DNA of 64,000 nt, from positions 62,001 through 126,000 of the forward strand of contig MEOE01000006.1 in the NCBI GenBank assembly GCA_001768565.1. Direction: 5' to 3'. Made by a program: the position numbers and the translations under genes. The stretch's first letter is position 1; each line of letters starts with the position of its first letter. The notes beneath the pieces were generated by a model. That model was not told the origin of the DNA, did not search any database, and saw only the letters and a program-made list of their open reading frames with translations. Shown here piece by piece: positions 20,301 through 28,211 of the stretch. Source of the DNA: Bacteroidetes bacterium GWF2_33_16 (GTDB lineage: Bacteria; Bacteroidota; Bacteroidia; Bacteroidales; UBA12077).

Positions 20301-23300
20301 CAAATGCTTCAAATATTAATGTTTCTGGCGGTACAGTAAGTGTTATTCGCAATAATGTTGGTAGCGATAATTATACAATATATACCACAGCTCCTTTTTA
20401 TGATTTAAATCTAAACGGAGCATCGGGTACTTTACTTACTACCAGCTTTAATACAGATATTTCTGTTTTAAATGATCTGGTAATAAACGATTATTCTACA
20501 CTCGATGCAACAGCTTCAAATAAGAATTTAACCATTGGTGGTGATTTTACTCTGGGTAATATTTCAACAAACAATAATGCAATTTATAATGCAAGAAGCA
20601 ATACGACCAAGTTTAACGGAAATCAGAATTCTATTATTACCGTTACCAATACTAACATTGCAACTCCTTTAATATTTTATAATCTGACTTTAGATAAAAC
20701 ATCAACCAGTTCGATGGCTACTGCATGGTCGGTTACATTAAACAGTCCTGGAAGATCCGAGACAGCTGGAAACGCACTTAATCATTTGGCAACGATTACT
20801 AACGACATGTTTGTAAACGAAGGCAAATGGAATAATTATCGATATAAAACAAGAGTACATAGACACTTAACAAATTATGGAACAATTTTGGGTGATGCTA
20901 CCAATCCCGGGCGCATTACTCTTGAAACAGGAGGTACAAAACATCAGATAACTGGAAGTAATGCAGTAATTAATAGTTTCGGTTCTTTAGAACTTAACAA
21001 TACGAATGGAGCTATATTAAATTCAAATATAAGCACCTTTAATTTTGTATTAACTGCAGGAGTAATGGATATTCAAACCTATAATTTGGATATTACTGGA
21101 ACTTTAAGTGGTTCAGGTGGTTATAGTACAACAAAGATGATTCAAAGTTATGGAAGCGCAGCAAGTCAGGGAGTTACACTTGCACTTTCGCTATCTGGTA
21201 ATTATATAAATCAGGATATTGCATTAATACCCGTTGGTGTAGTTGGCACAATTTCCGGAACAGGTCTTAAATATACGCCCCTGACAATAAATTTAAACGG
21301 GGATATTGGTGCAGGCCCTTTTACAGGTACTATAAACCTAAGGCCTGTAGATGAATATCATCCAACTGGCGACCCAAATAAAACTACTGATCAAATAAGA
21401 TATTATTGGAAAACAACAGTAACAGGTAATCTATCAGATATTACCAGTTCGATGGTGAATTATTCATTATACTCTTCATACAATTTTGGATATGGTGGTG
21501 GTAAAAAACATGTATATTATAGAAATAACGATTGGACAGAACAAGGGCCTGCAACAAATCCATTAATTTTTTCTGCAACTGGGTTTTACAATACCGATTA
21601 TTCTGCTGGTAAAAAATTAGCCTTCCGATTGCCTCAATATTTATATAGCAGGCAGAGTGGCTTATGGAACTCTACTTCAACATGGTCACTTACCAGTCAT
21701 GGAGTTACTAATCCGCCTTCAGTAATAAATAGTTTTGATGTTTACCAAATTGGTGGCTCCGGTGGTGCAAATCATCAGATTACAAAAGCAGTAAGTACAA
21801 TCCCACCAGCTGTTACGGCTTCAAAAGTAATCATATTAAGCAAAGCCAGTACTGGGATTTCTGCGGGACAACCTCCATCTTTGATTATAAATGCTGGTAC
21901 AACCGGGCACGATTTTAATCTCATTACAGGTGGTGGTCGTTTTGTTTTAAATGATGGTACGTTACCCATAGCTGATTATCTTGATTTTGCATATAACGAC
22001 ACTGCTATTTTTGAGTATTCAGGTGGAACTTATACTATTCCGGCAGCACTTACAATATATCCTATCTTATGGATAACTGGTGATGCAAGCAGTATAAAAA
22101 CACTCCCTAATGCAAATATTCTGGTACGTAAAAATTTGAATATATACGATGCAACAAATACAGGTGTAACATTAACTTTGGCCAATACAGCCAACGGAAA
22201 TTTAACTATTAATGATAGTTTAGTTCTTGATAACGAAAGCAAACTTGTTTATCAGAATACAGGAACAAATAGAACTATTACTATATTAAAAAACATTAAT
22301 TGTATAAATGGCGGTGCAAGCGAAGTTAATTCAATTGAAATTCCTGCAGGAGGTGCTTTTACAACACCTACTCATCAGTTAATTGTACATGGTGATATTC
22401 GAATGGGAGCTTCAAATTTAATTTTATGGAATAGTAATGCACAAAAGTCTGTCGACTTGGTTTTAAATGGTGAAACAAGTTCACGAATTTATAATTATAC
22501 TGGAGGAAATATAACTCTAAGCAAATTATCAGTTAATAAATCAACACCGGCATTAACTACTATAATCGATAAGGCTATTACAATTAATGCCCCGACAAAT
22601 GTTGCTTCTAAGCCATTAGGATTGCAGCAAGGAATATTGCGTATTAATAATACATCTACCAATTTAGTTTTAACAAGTGGAGGTGGTGATTTTACAATTC
22701 CAACGGTAGCTTCATTAATTTTGGATCAGGGCACTTTAAGTGTTTCAGGTAATAGTACTGGTATAACTTTAAATGGTTTATTAGAGATTAATGGAGGTGT
22801 CATTTCTGTTTATAATGCAGCGTATACAAATAATTATATTCAATATTCCGCATCAGGTAGTGCACGAATTAATATAAATGGAGGACTTCTACGAATTGGT
22901 TCCCAATTACGCCGTTTAACCACAACAACAGGTGGTGTGTTAAATTATAACCAACTTGGAGGAACTGTTGAAATTGGTTATACAGATGCTCCGATTAATA
23001 CTAGAGGTATGCTGGAGGTTTTAAATACAGGAAGTAATTTTACATATACAGGAGGAAATTTAACCATTTTTACTGCTCCTGCTACAGCTGAAGTCCCTGC
23101 AATATATATAAATGCAACAACTACAAATATTGGTGCATCTACTTCTATTACAATTGGTGGATTAGCAGGTAGCCCTCAAATTGGTATTTATTCGTCAGTG
23201 CCGCTACCTAATATAACTGTAACTGGAACAGGAACTCCTACTGCAAAAATGTGGAATATACCATTAACTATTGATAATAACCTAACAATTGAGGCAGGGG

Positions 23301-26300
23301 GTGCCTTTGATGCTAATGGATTACAGTTGAATATTAAAGGTAACTTTGTTAATAACGGAACATATGTGCCTAACGGTAATACCACTGTTTTTAATGGCTC
23401 AGGAACTCAATCTATTTCAGGTGAAACAACCTTTTATAATTTAACCAAACCAACATCGAATACTCTTAATGTTAATAGCAATATTCAGATAAGTAATAAT
23501 TTAAGGGTAGAGAGCGGAATACTTGCTGATAATGGCAATACAATAAAGGTATTGAATAATGTTTATAATGTTGGAGAAATTACATATGGAGGATCTGTTA
23601 ACTCATCAACTCAGCTGGGTGTTCATATGAATGGTTCTGTTAATCAGGCTATATCAGGAATAGGTATTTATGGAAAGATTACAATTGATAATTCTTCTGG
23701 TGTTTATTTGCCAATTGGAAGTAGAATATTAATTAACAATGCGCTTAGAATGAATCAAGGAATATTTGATATACAAGGGAATCTTTTGGCTTTAGGAGAA
23801 AATTGTGCTATTGAAGGATCTGGTTTTAATGCATTTAAAATGATTCAGACCAACACATCATTTACAGATAATGGTATAAAGAAAACATTTCCGGCTGGTG
23901 CTCAAACATTTACTTACCCAATAGGTTCAATGGGTAAATACACTCCATTAACGCTAAATATTACAGCAAACGATAACAATACAGGTACTATCACTTTAAA
24001 AGCTGCAAGTGAAATTCATCCAAGTATTGTTAATGATGTTGAGAGTTCTTGCGAATTAAACGACTTGAATAATGTATTACAATACTATTGGATTATTCGT
24101 AGTAATGGCATTACAGGATTTTCGGGTAATGCTCAATTTAAAAGTATTCCAACTGATATTAAAATTGATAATACATGTGGTTTAACAACTGCCGAATACA
24201 TTACTGCGCGTCTTTTAATAAGCTCAAGTACATGGAATAAATTTGATTCGATTAATTTTGACGAATCAACTGGTTTCTTGCAGTTTGATTTTAATTCTAC
24301 CGACGATAATGGTATTAGTGGTGATTATTTAGCAGGATTAGACGAAGCTTTACCCAATTCTGTTACTACTTACCAAACGATTAATAGTGGAAACTGGACT
24401 AATACATTAATTTGGGAAACAATTCCAGCAGGTGGGCCAATTCCAGCAGGTGGGCCGAGAGGTTCTGTTGTATTAATTAATCCTGCTCATACAGTTGATG
24501 TTAGTGCAAATCAAGATTTATTTATTTATAAAGCATATATTAATGGTACTTTAAACCTGAACTCTACAACACAGCATAGACTTGGGTATGCATTTGGTAC
24601 TGGCACTTTAAAGGTTGTAAATCAGGCAACTTTACCAGCTGGTGATTACGTTGGACCAGATGGCTTTTTTACTGAAACAGGTGGTACCTTGGAATATGCA
24701 GGAAATGTTGATTATGATGTTTTATCAACCATTACATCATTAAATAATGTTGCTTTTAGTGGAACAGGTATTCGAAACTTACCGAATAATAACCTATTGT
24801 TTTATGGGGATGTTACAATTTCTGGTCCTACTGTTTCTAATTACTATGATATGGATATTGAGATTCATGGTGATCTTACTATGTCAGCAGGTGAATTTAA
24901 AGCTAAAACAACTGGAGGAGAGCCAAGAATTACGTTTTCTGGCACTAATGCACAAGAAATATCAGGTAATTTTACTGCTGCAAACTATAGTGCTCTATAC
25001 AATCTGGCTATAAACAAATCTTCTTTAGGTTTAACTCTTTTAAGCCCGATAGAAGTTTCTAATAACATAATTCTTACTTCTGGTAATATAACTACTACAC
25101 CAGCCAATCTTCTTACTATGACAACTATCCCGCCTAATGCAATTACTGGTGGTAGTGCAGGGTCATTTATTAATGGACCACTTAGAAAACGCCTCGACAA
25201 TGGGGATAGTTTTTTATTCCCAATTGGTAAGGATACACGTTATGGTTATGTTTCTGTTTTAAATGTTCAATGTACTGCTACTGATTATTACTGGACAGCA
25301 GAGTACTTTAACTATGGTTTTGGAGATTATTCTGTTTTAGGTACTTTAACTAGTGTTAGTAATTCAGAACACTGGCAAATAAACAGCCCGATTGATGATT
25401 ATAAAGCAATTGTAAAACTGCGTTGGGATCCAGTGAGTGATATTAATCCACTTACTGTTTCAACCGGATACACTGGTGTTAAAATTGCTGAGTATGATGG
25501 TGCTGATTGGTTTGAAAAACCATCAGGTTCGCAAACAAACAACAATTATAATGGGACTGTTCAGACTTCTGCTGTAATACCTATAAAGATTTTAGGCTTT
25601 CATCCCCAGTTTTATACATTAGGAGCCAGAGACCCATTAAATCCGATAGCTCGGTTTACCAGTACAACTCCTGTATGTTCAGGTGCAGCAAATAATATTA
25701 CTGTAGCATTTACAAATGGCTCACCAAATTATAATTTTACTTATTCCATTGATGGCGCTGGATCTTTTTCCCCTGCTGGTTTGCCTTCGGCATCAAATCC
25801 TTTTACTTTTAGTGGGACAACACCAGGACGCTATCGATTAACTACATTTACAGCAAATGCCGTTCCCGGAGTTGTTGATACTGCCTCTGTTGTAGTATAT
25901 CCTCCATCAACCCAGTTTAATGTTTCGAGTACAGGAACACTTTGCGAAGGTTCAAGTGTCGATATAAATCTGGATGGATCTGAATCGAATGTAATTTATA
26001 CAATTTATATTGATGGTTTTTCAACTGCAACAACCTTAAATGGTACAGGTGCACCTATCTCATTCCTGAATCAAACAGCTCCTGGAGTATATTCTGTTGT
26101 TGGAAGTCATTCTTCTGGATTGTGTACTATGAACATGTTAGGTACAGTTACCATAAATCCGTTACCTATTGTTTCTATGACAGTTGTTCCTGCATTGGAT
26201 ACTATATGCCATGGCCTTAATACTCAAATAGATTTAAGTTTTACAGCCGGTATAGCGCCATTTTCCAATATTGTAATTTCTGATGGTACTGATACATTCG

Positions 26301-26524
26301 GGCCTTTTACTACGAGCACCAATCCGTATAATTATATTCCTGTAGGAAACATGATTCCTGTTTGGAATCCAGCTGATGGTGTTAAATCAACTACAACCTA
26401 TTCAATAACATCAATAACAGATGATAATGGATGTTCAAATGTAGGAAGTAATTCAGTTAATGTAGTGGTTTTTAAAATTCCTGAAACAGGGCCACAGTAT
26501 CATATTATGAATGATTGGCCTTAG
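14336..26524 (+). CDS. Giant secreted modular beta-solenoid surface protein
   Basis: 4062 residues from ATG 14336. An alternative ATG at 14420 would give a textbook 20-residue signal peptide (MRTLVIVFILLSLSIVSFGQ). The body consists of about five modules. Each opens with a Trp-containing motif (residues about 51, 773, 1474, 2434, 3344; e.g. VGNWDDFNTWT), continues as G/N/T/S-rich short strands typical of right-handed beta-helices, and ends with a PIG/PVG block (about 642, 1347, 2297, 3193, 3627; YLFPIG, TYPIG). Cys-containing Ig/PKD-like domains (about 3770-4040; VCSGAANN, LCEGSSVD, ICHGLN) follow. The last residues are PETGPQYHIMNDWP; no type A or B T9SS sorting domain is visible. It is probably an exported adhesin or sheath protein. 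The downstream 287-residue protein shares the C-terminal tail, and CHU_C and PorP/SprF genes follow. No frameshift is seen across 12.2 kb. Confidence 0.85.
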   Translation: MNAIQHIFFKNLNTANKAAIIKGLNFPVMRTLVIVFILLSLSIVSFGQTNTWDGSTSVNWNTGSNWSLNHVPLATEDVVIPNGFNVTVNTAAVCASFTINGGGNSNTITVTGNSLTITNSITIGAGTGNGDNKIIAVGTGTLSCSSIVIDATLNGNRNSGITLSTGTVNVSGSITFGDINDIFTFTAAGTLNIGGDLGNGGTFTRNIGTVNYNGTMGTQAVGTYAYYDINFTGEATKTLQGDITAHAISVAAISNLYCEGFLLSESVNPSTFTLNAGATLGIGHAGGITTAGTANGNIRLDTRSFSTTANYIYNGVAAQVTGNALPANVNNLIINNSSTGVTLSQEVTVNGVLDCQQGPLLLNGLILTLAGTATRDGLGTGTITGSATTDIVINGTGDFGTLYFTTPQLRTFTLNRGGDGIVGIGTDLTLAGNLVRTQGILNMGNNTLTLNLNTVACAGTGSVTGSSLSTVVLGTPAAGAAFLPPLSVGNLTINRTAGATFCGDAIINGILTLTDGNLNIGANTLTLNGPAIAGTATNLIGGATSSLGFGGSSAGVTIPSSISALNNLAISNSSGISLNSSINVGGLLTLESGLLTLDNFDLTLGASGSIGGVPSSSAMVVTNGTGQFIRTITTTVPTSYLFPIGDNTGGVEYSPVNLNFSANSTQRTVGAYVIDAIHPQYESNGAQTDYLSRYWVFTDATAGTYTYTGTFAYAPADINGTETNIKANRYNVDWYPIVSGSSANTMSVLSNLTEITGLLNGSDFTGRVNPSTTYTWNQTGTADFTTATNWTPNRTTPQITDILQFNNGATTVCTNVPTQTVNRILVTGNTNVTLQAAAAAQTLTISGGLGNNLDIQSGSTMQLNGANALTVNFIPATQDVLIAGNLTVATNNTYIATNSNTIVTGSITNAGTITSSTSNLNFNSGASYNHNYTAIAGTIPTATWNSNSTLAFVGYTTNTAAPSGLGQSFGNVSWNCTSQTSDVDLNAGLTSINGNLSIDNSGSGSLQLTQGPLLNSLSITGNLVVNGGVLSLTNGASNATVNVGGNIDISGGTLNLVSAAVTGVGTINLVGNFSMSAGTINELGSATNDAINFIGTSTQTFTKSGGTITNQINFNVLSGAILNMGDNVLDGADAIFNLNSGATLISGHQDGIYLVGAASGNVQTLTRTYNANANFNFNYSGVGVQNTGTGFVAGNNVVINSINGALLTSDATITGTLTLNQPFDISARSLTLNGPAVSGVSDLVSNNTTDLAFGGSFTGIYIPSSIASLNNLTVNNINGVSLKSSVTLSAAGVLTLTNGNLILNDYNFTLTNPVAGGPFSNSNMVLTSGNGSLVKEGIVVGDFLTTYPIGTSDFYSPMVINALAASIGSGTISVRAIPSRHSNVTFENDALKKYWVVSTTGLAGITDARVTFAYNAGEVIGNSALYETRIWNGSVFISPIGATATGINPFGTDAAGNDILDGEWTAIDPQTRLNFYSYQVGNWDDFNTWTMDPSGALYTNPSNLTPTANDKVKINTGHTVTMPVGLDNQSVNSLKIEGTLDLAATIGHTFNYLSGYGRIKISTSDIFPTTITNTFFTTDGGTIEYYGNSFILSTPRTIYSMEVNMTAGQTLTFKATPYTISGNLTIKRGIFRMNDDLVASTTPQYLTVLKNITINSGASFTVGTGNTLNGLVDENATGSLQYYLAYNSIDCYGNFINNGTVRFTNQAAPVYSSFSVTGAISLFMKGASDNTFTCTGTTDLYNLVIDKGSDQSYVLTAYASAEGNFRLFGRNNLNAGSTASPFAPENPELRKALWIRNGTLRLTGYIFIPTLTESGGDYYVPSNGMLWLDGTNVKVWSTDRTNPGVSVGGIQGTGVYTLNDGAQSFSIYGSLKVSNGFFTTGSHGIVLWYQPSTFGNILIEGGQCDLPGIRTATGSTTGKFAFTQTGGLIRFLGDNGNEIMENCASLCIRGTDPTYTMTGGTMEFYDGQNGTNDGTGTPAYRGGIIHIETNASNINVSGGTVSVIRNNVGSDNYTIYTTAPFYDLNLNGASGTLLTTSFNTDISVLNDLVINDYSTLDATASNKNLTIGGDFTLGNISTNNNAIYNARSNTTKFNGNQNSIITVTNTNIATPLIFYNLTLDKTSTSSMATAWSVTLNSPGRSETAGNALNHLATITNDMFVNEGKWNNYRYKTRVHRHLTNYGTILGDATNPGRITLETGGTKHQITGSNAVINSFGSLELNNTNGAILNSNISTFNFVLTAGVMDIQTYNLDITGTLSGSGGYSTTKMIQSYGSAASQGVTLALSLSGNYINQDIALIPVGVVGTISGTGLKYTPLTINLNGDIGAGPFTGTINLRPVDEYHPTGDPNKTTDQIRYYWKTTVTGNLSDITSSMVNYSLYSSYNFGYGGGKKHVYYRNNDWTEQGPATNPLIFSATGFYNTDYSAGKKLAFRLPQYLYSRQSGLWNSTSTWSLTSHGVTNPPSVINSFDVYQIGGSGGANHQITKAVSTIPPAVTASKVIILSKASTGISAGQPPSLIINAGTTGHDFNLITGGGRFVLNDGTLPIADYLDFAYNDTAIFEYSGGTYTIPAALTIYPILWITGDASSIKTLPNANILVRKNLNIYDATNTGVTLTLANTANGNLTINDSLVLDNESKLVYQNTGTNRTITILKNINCINGGASEVNSIEIPAGGAFTTPTHQLIVHGDIRMGASNLILWNSNAQKSVDLVLNGETSSRIYNYTGGNITLSKLSVNKSTPALTTIIDKAITINAPTNVASKPLGLQQGILRINNTSTNLVLTSGGGDFTIPTVASLILDQGTLSVSGNSTGITLNGLLEINGGVISVYNAAYTNNYIQYSASGSARININGGLLRIGSQLRRLTTTTGGVLNYNQLGGTVEIGYTDAPINTRGMLEVLNTGSNFTYTGGNLTIFTAPATAEVPAIYINATTTNIGASTSITIGGLAGSPQIGIYSSVPLPNITVTGTGTPTAKMWNIPLTIDNNLTIEAGGAFDANGLQLNIKGNFVNNGTYVPNGNTTVFNGSGTQSISGETTFYNLTKPTSNTLNVNSNIQISNNLRVESGILADNGNTIKVLNNVYNVGEITYGGSVNSSTQLGVHMNGSVNQAISGIGIYGKITIDNSSGVYLPIGSRILINNALRMNQGIFDIQGNLLALGENCAIEGSGFNAFKMIQTNTSFTDNGIKKTFPAGAQTFTYPIGSMGKYTPLTLNITANDNNTGTITLKAASEIHPSIVNDVESSCELNDLNNVLQYYWIIRSNGITGFSGNAQFKSIPTDIKIDNTCGLTTAEYITARLLISSSTWNKFDSINFDESTGFLQFDFNSTDDNGISGDYLAGLDEALPNSVTTYQTINSGNWTNTLIWETIPAGGPIPAGGPRGSVVLINPAHTVDVSANQDLFIYKAYINGTLNLNSTTQHRLGYAFGTGTLKVVNQATLPAGDYVGPDGFFTETGGTLEYAGNVDYDVLSTITSLNNVAFSGTGIRNLPNNNLLFYGDVTISGPTVSNYYDMDIEIHGDLTMSAGEFKAKTTGGEPRITFSGTNAQEISGNFTAANYSALYNLAINKSSLGLTLLSPIEVSNNIILTSGNITTTPANLLTMTTIPPNAITGGSAGSFINGPLRKRLDNGDSFLFPIGKDTRYGYVSVLNVQCTATDYYWTAEYFNYGFGDYSVLGTLTSVSNSEHWQINSPIDDYKAIVKLRWDPVSDINPLTVSTGYTGVKIAEYDGADWFEKPSGSQTNNNYNGTVQTSAVIPIKILGFHPQFYTLGARDPLNPIARFTSTTPVCSGAANNITVAFTNGSPNYNFTYSIDGAGSFSPAGLPSASNPFTFSGTTPGRYRLTTFTANAVPGVVDTASVVVYPPSTQFNVSSTGTLCEGSSVDINLDGSESNVIYTIYIDGFSTATTLNGTGAPISFLNQTAPGVYSVVGSHSSGLCTMNMLGTVTINPLPIVSMTVVPALDTICHGLNTQIDLSFTAGIAPFSNIVISDGTDTFGPFTTSTNPYNYIPVGNMIPVWNPADGVKSTTTYSITSITDDNGCSNVGSNSVNVVVFKIPETGPQYHIMNDWP

Positions 26525-27156
26525 GAAAAGTTTTGAAATTTGAATTATAAATTTATAAAATGGCAAATTGGTGAGTGGCGAATAGTGAATTTTGTTTAGC
26601 ATGACTTTCCATCATCTGGAGGACATGGAGACGTAAACCTTCGGAAAGTAATAAAAGTTCTTTGAAAGTATTCAAATTTAACAGAAGAAAGTGGGTAAGA
26701 ATTAATTGTTTTTTAACATTATTAACAATCAATAAAAACAAAAAAGAATTATTGGTTAATAAAAAAGCAACTTTTTAATCTATTAAAACTGTCTGTTGAG
26801 CGAGTAAATGATTGTATTAATCACTAAAAAGTTTACTTTTACTAGCTATTAGTTGTTTTTAATCAAATAGATACTAATTTTGCGCAACCTATTACCGAAT
26901 TAAGCGTTTAATTATGCATTGGTGAATAGTGAATGGTGAATAGAAAGCTGGTAGCTCACAAATCACAACTCACATTGGTCATCGATAATTGAAAAATGAT
27001 GTTTGATCATTGGTGTTTGATTTATGATACTATAAAAATAAACTCAACATATATAGTTTGCCTTCAAGCAGACAGGCTTCAAGCCTAAATGCAAAAGATA
27101 AACTAACAACTTAAATATAAAAATAAATTTTAAATATTAACTTAAACTTTTAGAAC
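26525..27156. other. 632-base intergenic spacer with short repeats
   Basis: No credible gene is seen here. The spacer holds GTGAATAGTGAAT-type low-complexity repeats at 26570-26590 and 26921-26943, a possible 7-base-pair stem (ACTTTCC at 26604-26610 with GGAAAGT at 26643-26649), and near 27060-27090 a duplicated CTTCAAGC. A good promoter lies at 26853-26882. I see no clear terminator directly behind the giant gene. Confidence 0.6.
26853..26882 (+). promoter_or_regulatory. Full Bacteroidota promoter: TTG, 19 nt, TAATTTTG
   Basis: TTG at 26853-26855 is separated by exactly 19 bases from TAATTTTG at 26875-26882, matching both halves of the Bacteroidota housekeeping promoter. Transcription would start near 26889, giving a leader of about 265 bases before the 287-residue protein. 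This separates the expression of the smaller surface-locus genes from the giant gene. Confidence 0.68.
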
Positions 27157-28020
27157 ATGAAAAAAACAAACTTTTTAAAAATTTCGTTAACGCTCGTTAT
27201 GGCGTTACTAATGTATGGGGCAAATGCTCAATGGATTTCTTCTGCAACACAGGCAGTTGACTCTGTAACAATTGGAGTTACTGTGCCATATTATGTACAA
27301 CCAGATGCTTATTTTAACCCACTTTTTGCGGCTCCAAGTACTAACGTTGTTTCTACTTTTGTATGGTCTGTGCCTATAACTCCTGCTCTTGGTGTAGCTA
27401 CTCCATCTGGAGGTGTTGATAACTATATTGAATACACATTTACTGGTGCTACCGGTACTTATGGTTTATCTGTAGTAGAAACTGCACCAGCTCCTTCGAC
27501 TTGCCCAGGAGCAGCTGTAACAATGAGTGTGGAAGTAATTGCAACACCTTCAGTTGCTTTTACAGCGAATAATCCTGGTAGTTTTATTGGAGCTGACTTA
27601 GAGGTTTGCGAGGGTGATGTACTGTTGGAAGATGAAATTCAGGTGGCTTTTACTCATTTTCTAGCCGGCATTCCTAGTATTACTTTAGATTACTCCTTGG
27701 TCATTGATACAATTAGTGCTGGTGGAACAACAGCAAATTATTCAACCACACCTAATGTTATTACTGGATTAAATACAGCAACATATAATTTGGCAAAAAC
27801 TGCAGATCCTTTAGTTTGTATTGTTAATCCTTCAGCTGCGCATGTTACAACTGTTTATACTTATACAGTTAATGGTGTTAATGATAGGATTTCAAGGAAG
27901 GCAGATTTCTTAGGTGTTCCATTATTATATAGTGCAATTGCAACCCCTATTGTAATAACAGTACATCCAGCTCCTGTTACTGGTCCAATTTACCATATCA
28001 GCAATATGTGGTATAACTAA
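27157..28020 (+). CDS. Secreted Ig/PKD-like protein sharing the giant protein's C-terminal tail
   Basis: 287 residues with a clear signal peptide (about 1-24, ending ...MYGANA-Q). The mature part is beta-rich and threonine/alanine/valine-rich, with a Cys-containing segment (LEVCEGDVLL near 148) like the Ig/PKD-type domains at the end of the giant protein. It ends PVTGPIYHISNMWYN, matching the giant protein's end (ETGPQYHIMNDWP) at T-G-P, Y-H-I, N and W. It has its own promoter and is followed by a strong terminator. It is probably a secreted partner or subunit of the surface structure built by this locus. The family is otherwise unknown to me. Confidence 0.75.
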   Translation: MKKTNFLKISLTLVMALLMYGANAQWISSATQAVDSVTIGVTVPYYVQPDAYFNPLFAAPSTNVVSTFVWSVPITPALGVATPSGGVDNYIEYTFTGATGTYGLSVVETAPAPSTCPGAAVTMSVEVIATPSVAFTANNPGSFIGADLEVCEGDVLLEDEIQVAFTHFLAGIPSITLDYSLVIDTISAGGTTANYSTTPNVITGLNTATYNLAKTADPLVCIVNPSAAHVTTVYTYTVNGVNDRISRKADFLGVPLLYSAIATPIVITVHPAPVTGPIYHISNMWYN

Positions 28021-28074
28021 TTATTTCGATATTATAACCTAATTTTAAAAAGGTTAGAAGATTGTAAAAAAATC

Positions 28075-28112
28075 AAAACTGGTTCAGGGTAACACCTGAA
28101 CCGGTTTTAAAA
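28075..28112 (+). terminator. Strong stem-loop terminator
   Basis: A 14-base stem (28075-28088 with 28095-28108, one G-T pair) around the loop GTAACA, with T-rich 3' arm end TTTT. It lies 55 bases after the 287-residue protein's stop codon. It should limit read-through into the CHU_C gene. Confidence 0.75.
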
Positions 28113-28135
28113 ATAAAAAACACCCAATTATTTTT

Positions 28136-28170
28136 CTCCCTCGAGGGAGATGCCGAAGGCAGAGGGTGAA
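28136..28170. repeat. CTCCCTCGAGGGAG-type intergenic palindrome
   Basis: A perfect palindrome CTCCCTCGAGGGAG is followed by ATGCCGAAGGCAGAGGGTG, in which GCCGAAGGC is a second small palindrome. The unit is GC-rich in an AT-rich setting. From memory, similar CTCCCTCGAGGGAGATG strings recur in intergenic DNA of many Bacteroidota; I treat it as a mobile or REP-like repeat. Confidence 0.6.
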
Positions 28171-28211
28171 AAAAGTAATAAAAAAAGAGTGAATAAAGCA
28201 TAAATAAGAAA

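Noticed and set aside
26553..26741. Reverse-strand frame of 62 codons in the spacer after the giant gene
   Set aside because: No signal, no family resemblance, low-complexity repeat content; treated as non-coding.
27157..28020. Type A or type B T9SS sorting domain on the 287-residue protein
   Set aside because: No N-x-x-G-x-x-D/E or CHU_C pattern near the end; only the short shared tail is present.
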